NCBI GenBank assembly: GCA_022563055.1
Contig: JADFOB010000071.1
Span: 1 to 6,667 of the forward strand
Direction of reading: 5' to 3'
From: Planctomycetota bacterium
GTDB lineage: Bacteria > Planctomycetota > Phycisphaerae > UBA1845
Length of the DNA stretch: 6,667 bases
Part shown: positions 4,874 to 6,667 of the stretch, piece by piece
How the letters are laid out: each line of letters opens with the position of its first letter
Position numbering within the stretch: position 1 is the first letter of the stretch
The notes under the pieces: model-generated
Seen by the model: the letters and a program-made list of their open reading frames with translations, nothing else
What the model was told of the DNA's origin: nothing
The model's database searches: none
Position numbers and translations under genes: made by a program

Positions 4874-6390
4874 CGATCATCCCGGAGATCGTAACACAGC
4901 AGGCGCATGGGCGTGCCCGTTTTCTTGTCGCGCGAATTCTGGCAGACGTAGAGAAGGCCATGGCTTACGACGGGCGGGGTCCAGGTTTCGGCGGCATTAA
5001 AGAGACGCGTGCGAGTGATGTCCTTGTATCCTTTCGGCGATAATTCGGCCCAGGCGAGGTGGCCGTCCTCGCCCAGTATCAGGAAATCACCATCCGCATA
5101 CAGCATCGAACCGCGGTAGGGACCGGCCGGGATCTTGTTGCCCGCCTTATCGGCGTCACGCGGGTCCGACCAGTCGGGAAACACCTGCCACACACGCTTG
5201 CCCGTGGTTACATCCACGCATGTAGGGCCGGTACGGTACTTGTTGCCGCCGTCGAAACCATACAAATACCCGCCGACATGGATCGAGGTTGCGAAGTGGG
5301 CCTCGAGCGCTTTGCTCTTCCAAGCCAACTCGTGCCCGCCGCCCTCCTTTAGATCGAGCAGGACACAGCCTGTCTTATATGACGTCGAAAGGAAGATGCT
5401 GTTTCCGACGACGGTGGGGTTGGCGGCGTTGACGGAAATATAGTTTCGGCTACGAAAGGGGAATCGCGTCTCGATCGCACCGTTCGCCGGATCGATGACC
5501 AGGAGTCCTCCGGTCGGCGGATCGATGTCGCCGCCGGCGAAGACAAGGATGCGCCGCGTGCCGTGAATCACGGCGGGAATCGGCGAAGCGTAGCTGGCCT
5601 GCCATTGATCGCCCGCTTGCCAGACTACGTCGCCGGTCTTCTTGTTGTAGGCGACGACACAGGGACCACCGGGAGGGGCTCCGACCTGCACGATGAGCAG
5701 ATCACCGTCGACCAGCGGCGTCGAGCCGACGCCGAAATACGTCGCGGTTATCTTGTGCTCTTTCGACGTGTCCCGCTGCCACACGACGCGGCCGGTGGTC
5801 AGGTCAAGGCAGTGCAGCTTGCCCTCGACACCGTGCGTGAACACCAGATCGCCTTCGATGACGGGGCTGCTGCGCGGGCCGTTATTGAACTCGTATCGGT
5901 CGCTGTAGGCGCTTGGATAACGAAAGCTCCAGTAGTGCTCCGCCGTTTCGCGGTGCAGGCATTCGACGATTTCCTCGTCGCCAAGGCGGTGGAAAAACAC
6001 CACGCGATCACCGGACACCGCCGGAGCTGAAAAACCGCTTCCCGTCTCGATTTCCCACACGAGCTTGAGTCCGTCGGCGGGGAACTTCTTGAGCAGCTTG
6101 GTCTCGGGAGTCGTCAGGTTGTGATTCGGTCCCAAGAAAGACGCCCAGTTGCTGGTCACCGCACCGGTGGAGAGCGGTTTGGGTTTGCCGTGGACGCGGA
6201 TACGCGCCGCAGCCGGGCGGAACCCCGACGTGGGCGGCGTTCTCGTGCCGTCGTTCGGGACGGGCGCGCCTTGCGCAATTGCCTTGCCGCTTCCTTTTTC
6301 CGAGCCTCCCACCCCACACCAACCCGCCAAGGCGAGTAACCCCGCCGCCGCGAGCAGACACTTCGAACATCGCCTTGGAATCGATTTCAT
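4870..6390 (-). CDS. Secreted PQQ-like beta-propeller repeat protein (longer paralogue)
   Basis: The product has 506 residues from the ATG at 6390, chosen because MKSIPRRCSKCLLAAAGLLALAG is a proper signal peptide. The frame stays open to 6531, but that extension is polar with no secretion signal behind it. An LAGWC near residue 25 is not a good lipobox (W before C), so lipidation is doubtful. Residues 30-75 are a low-complexity linker rich in Gly, Pro and Ala. The propeller begins at WASFLGPN (82-89), and blades show HCLDLTTGRVVW (193-204), VAYNKKTGDVVW (246-257), VIDPANG (298-304) and CVDVTTGKRVW (391-401). It aligns in order with its neighbour at 3469-4761: NNGPRSSPVIEGDLVF against ETGPRASVTLDEGRAY, and STPLVDGDLLIVQVG against AAPLIEGDLVIVQIG, so the two are paralogues. 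No catalytic residues are recognisable. It is probably periplasmic or surface-associated, and its ligand is unknown. Confidence 0.87.
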   Translation of the reverse strand: MKSIPRRCSKCLLAAAGLLALAGWCGVGGSEKGSGKAIAQGAPVPNDGTRTPPTSGFRPAAARIRVHGKPKPLSTGAVTSNWASFLGPNHNLTTPETKLLKKFPADGLKLVWEIETGSGFSAPAVSGDRVVFFHRLGDEEIVECLHRETAEHYWSFRYPSAYSDRYEFNNGPRSSPVIEGDLVFTHGVEGKLHCLDLTTGRVVWQRDTSKEHKITATYFGVGSTPLVDGDLLIVQVGAPPGGPCVVAYNKKTGDVVWQAGDQWQASYASPIPAVIHGTRRILVFAGGDIDPPTGGLLVIDPANGAIETRFPFRSRNYISVNAANPTVVGNSIFLSTSYKTGCVLLDLKEGGGHELAWKSKALEAHFATSIHVGGYLYGFDGGNKYRTGPTCVDVTTGKRVWQVFPDWSDPRDADKAGNKIPAGPYRGSMLYADGDFLILGEDGHLAWAELSPKGYKDITRTRLFNAAETWTPPVVSHGLLYVCQNSRDKKTGTPMRLLCYDLRDDR

Positions 6391-6508
6391 CCTGGATGCT
6401 CTAAAGAACTTGGGAGTTTCCCCACGTGCATGGCAAGTGGTTTTTCTTTGGGGATCCGTGGTCTCAAGCATGGCGTGCGGCATTCTACCGTGAATCCCAC
6501 CGCGTTCC

Positions 6509-6534
6509 ACCATGCGGAGCGGCCCTCGCATGGT
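6509..6534. repeat. Hairpin palindrome, 8-bp stem
   Basis: ACCATGCG (6509-6516) pairs with CGCATGGT (6527-6534) around a 10-base loop. It lies about 120 bases upstream of the propeller gene's start. The loop side contains AGCGGCCCTC, a 10-mer also present in the next palindrome. Confidence 0.4.
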
Positions 6535-6592
6535 ATGGCGGTGCTTTGGATGGGCGTTCCACGCGCGCTCCCTTTTACGGTTGCCTTTGTGG

Positions 6593-6612
6593 CACAGCGG
6601 CCCTCCGCTGTG
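6593..6612. repeat. REP-like palindrome CACAGCGG-CCCT-CCGCTGTG
   Basis: A perfect 8-bp stem closes a 4-base loop. Palindromes of this wording recur between genes in planctomycete genomes as far as I remember. Together with the neighbours at 6509 and 6625 it forms a small cluster of extragenic palindromes. Confidence 0.5.
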
Positions 6613-6624
6613 TCTGGACAGACC

Positions 6625-6644
6625 CCCAGCCGGGGGCGGCTGGG
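6625..6644. repeat. REP-like palindrome CCCAGCC-GGGGGC-GGCTGGG
   Basis: A perfect 7-bp stem encloses a 6-base G-rich loop, 12 bases after the previous palindrome. Between them GTCTG-GA-CAGAC forms a further short inverted repeat. The remaining 23 bases to the window end hold nothing I recognise. Confidence 0.45.
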
Positions 6645-6667
6645 CTACACAGACCTCGCCGACCCAC

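Noticed and set aside
6391..6531. 47-residue N-terminal extension of the longer propeller protein
   Set aside because: It would bury the signal peptide behind a polar stretch. The ATG at 6390 directly precedes the basic residues and hydrophobic core.

Overview
The window looks like a chromosomal piece of a GC-rich member of the Planctomycetota. The phylum is an inference, resting on three things: two secreted PQQ-like beta-propeller proteins side by side (one with the WPQWRG motif close to its signal peptide), an ECF sigma factor paired with a soluble zinc-finger protein, and a secreted multi-repeat YHS-like protein of a kind I associate with this phylum. No rRNA, tRNA, CRISPR array or transposase gene was seen.

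Layout, left to right. Positions 1-304 (+ strand) hold the decayed start of a response-regulator receiver domain. It breaks off just before the expected phospho-acceptor aspartate, where a 127-bp element with 29-bp imperfect inverted ends (252-378) begins. Positions 379-651 are non-coding and contain a strong hairpin at 570-600. All intact genes lie on the minus strand, so they are transcribed right to left: a PQQ-like propeller protein (6390-4870), a second one (4761-3469), an ECF sigma factor (3248-2616), a zf-HC2 zinc-finger protein overlapping it by 4 bases (2619-2338), a single-pass membrane protein (2228-1581) and a secreted protein of five YHS-like repeats (1536-652). The right end (6509-6644) carries three hairpin-forming palindromes upstream of the first propeller gene.

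Functional reading. The sigma/zinc-finger pair is a standard regulator/anti-sigma module, translationally coupled through ATGA. The zinc-finger protein has no membrane segment. The next gene encodes a short cytoplasmic tail, one membrane helix and an extracytoplasmic domain with a C-x-H-x6-H-x-C motif, so the two could act as a split version of the usual membrane anti-sigma factor. The last gene encodes the secreted CxxC repeat protein. Together they suggest a small envelope-linked, possibly metal- or redox-related, signalling unit; this is a hypothesis. The propeller proteins are paralogues of each other, probably a local duplication, and have no visible catalytic domain.

The most unusual items are the A-B-A-B-A repeat architecture of the YHS-like protein, with the second cysteine pair replaced by a conserved P-x3-Q in all five copies, and the 127-bp inverted-repeat element that interrupts the receiver domain.
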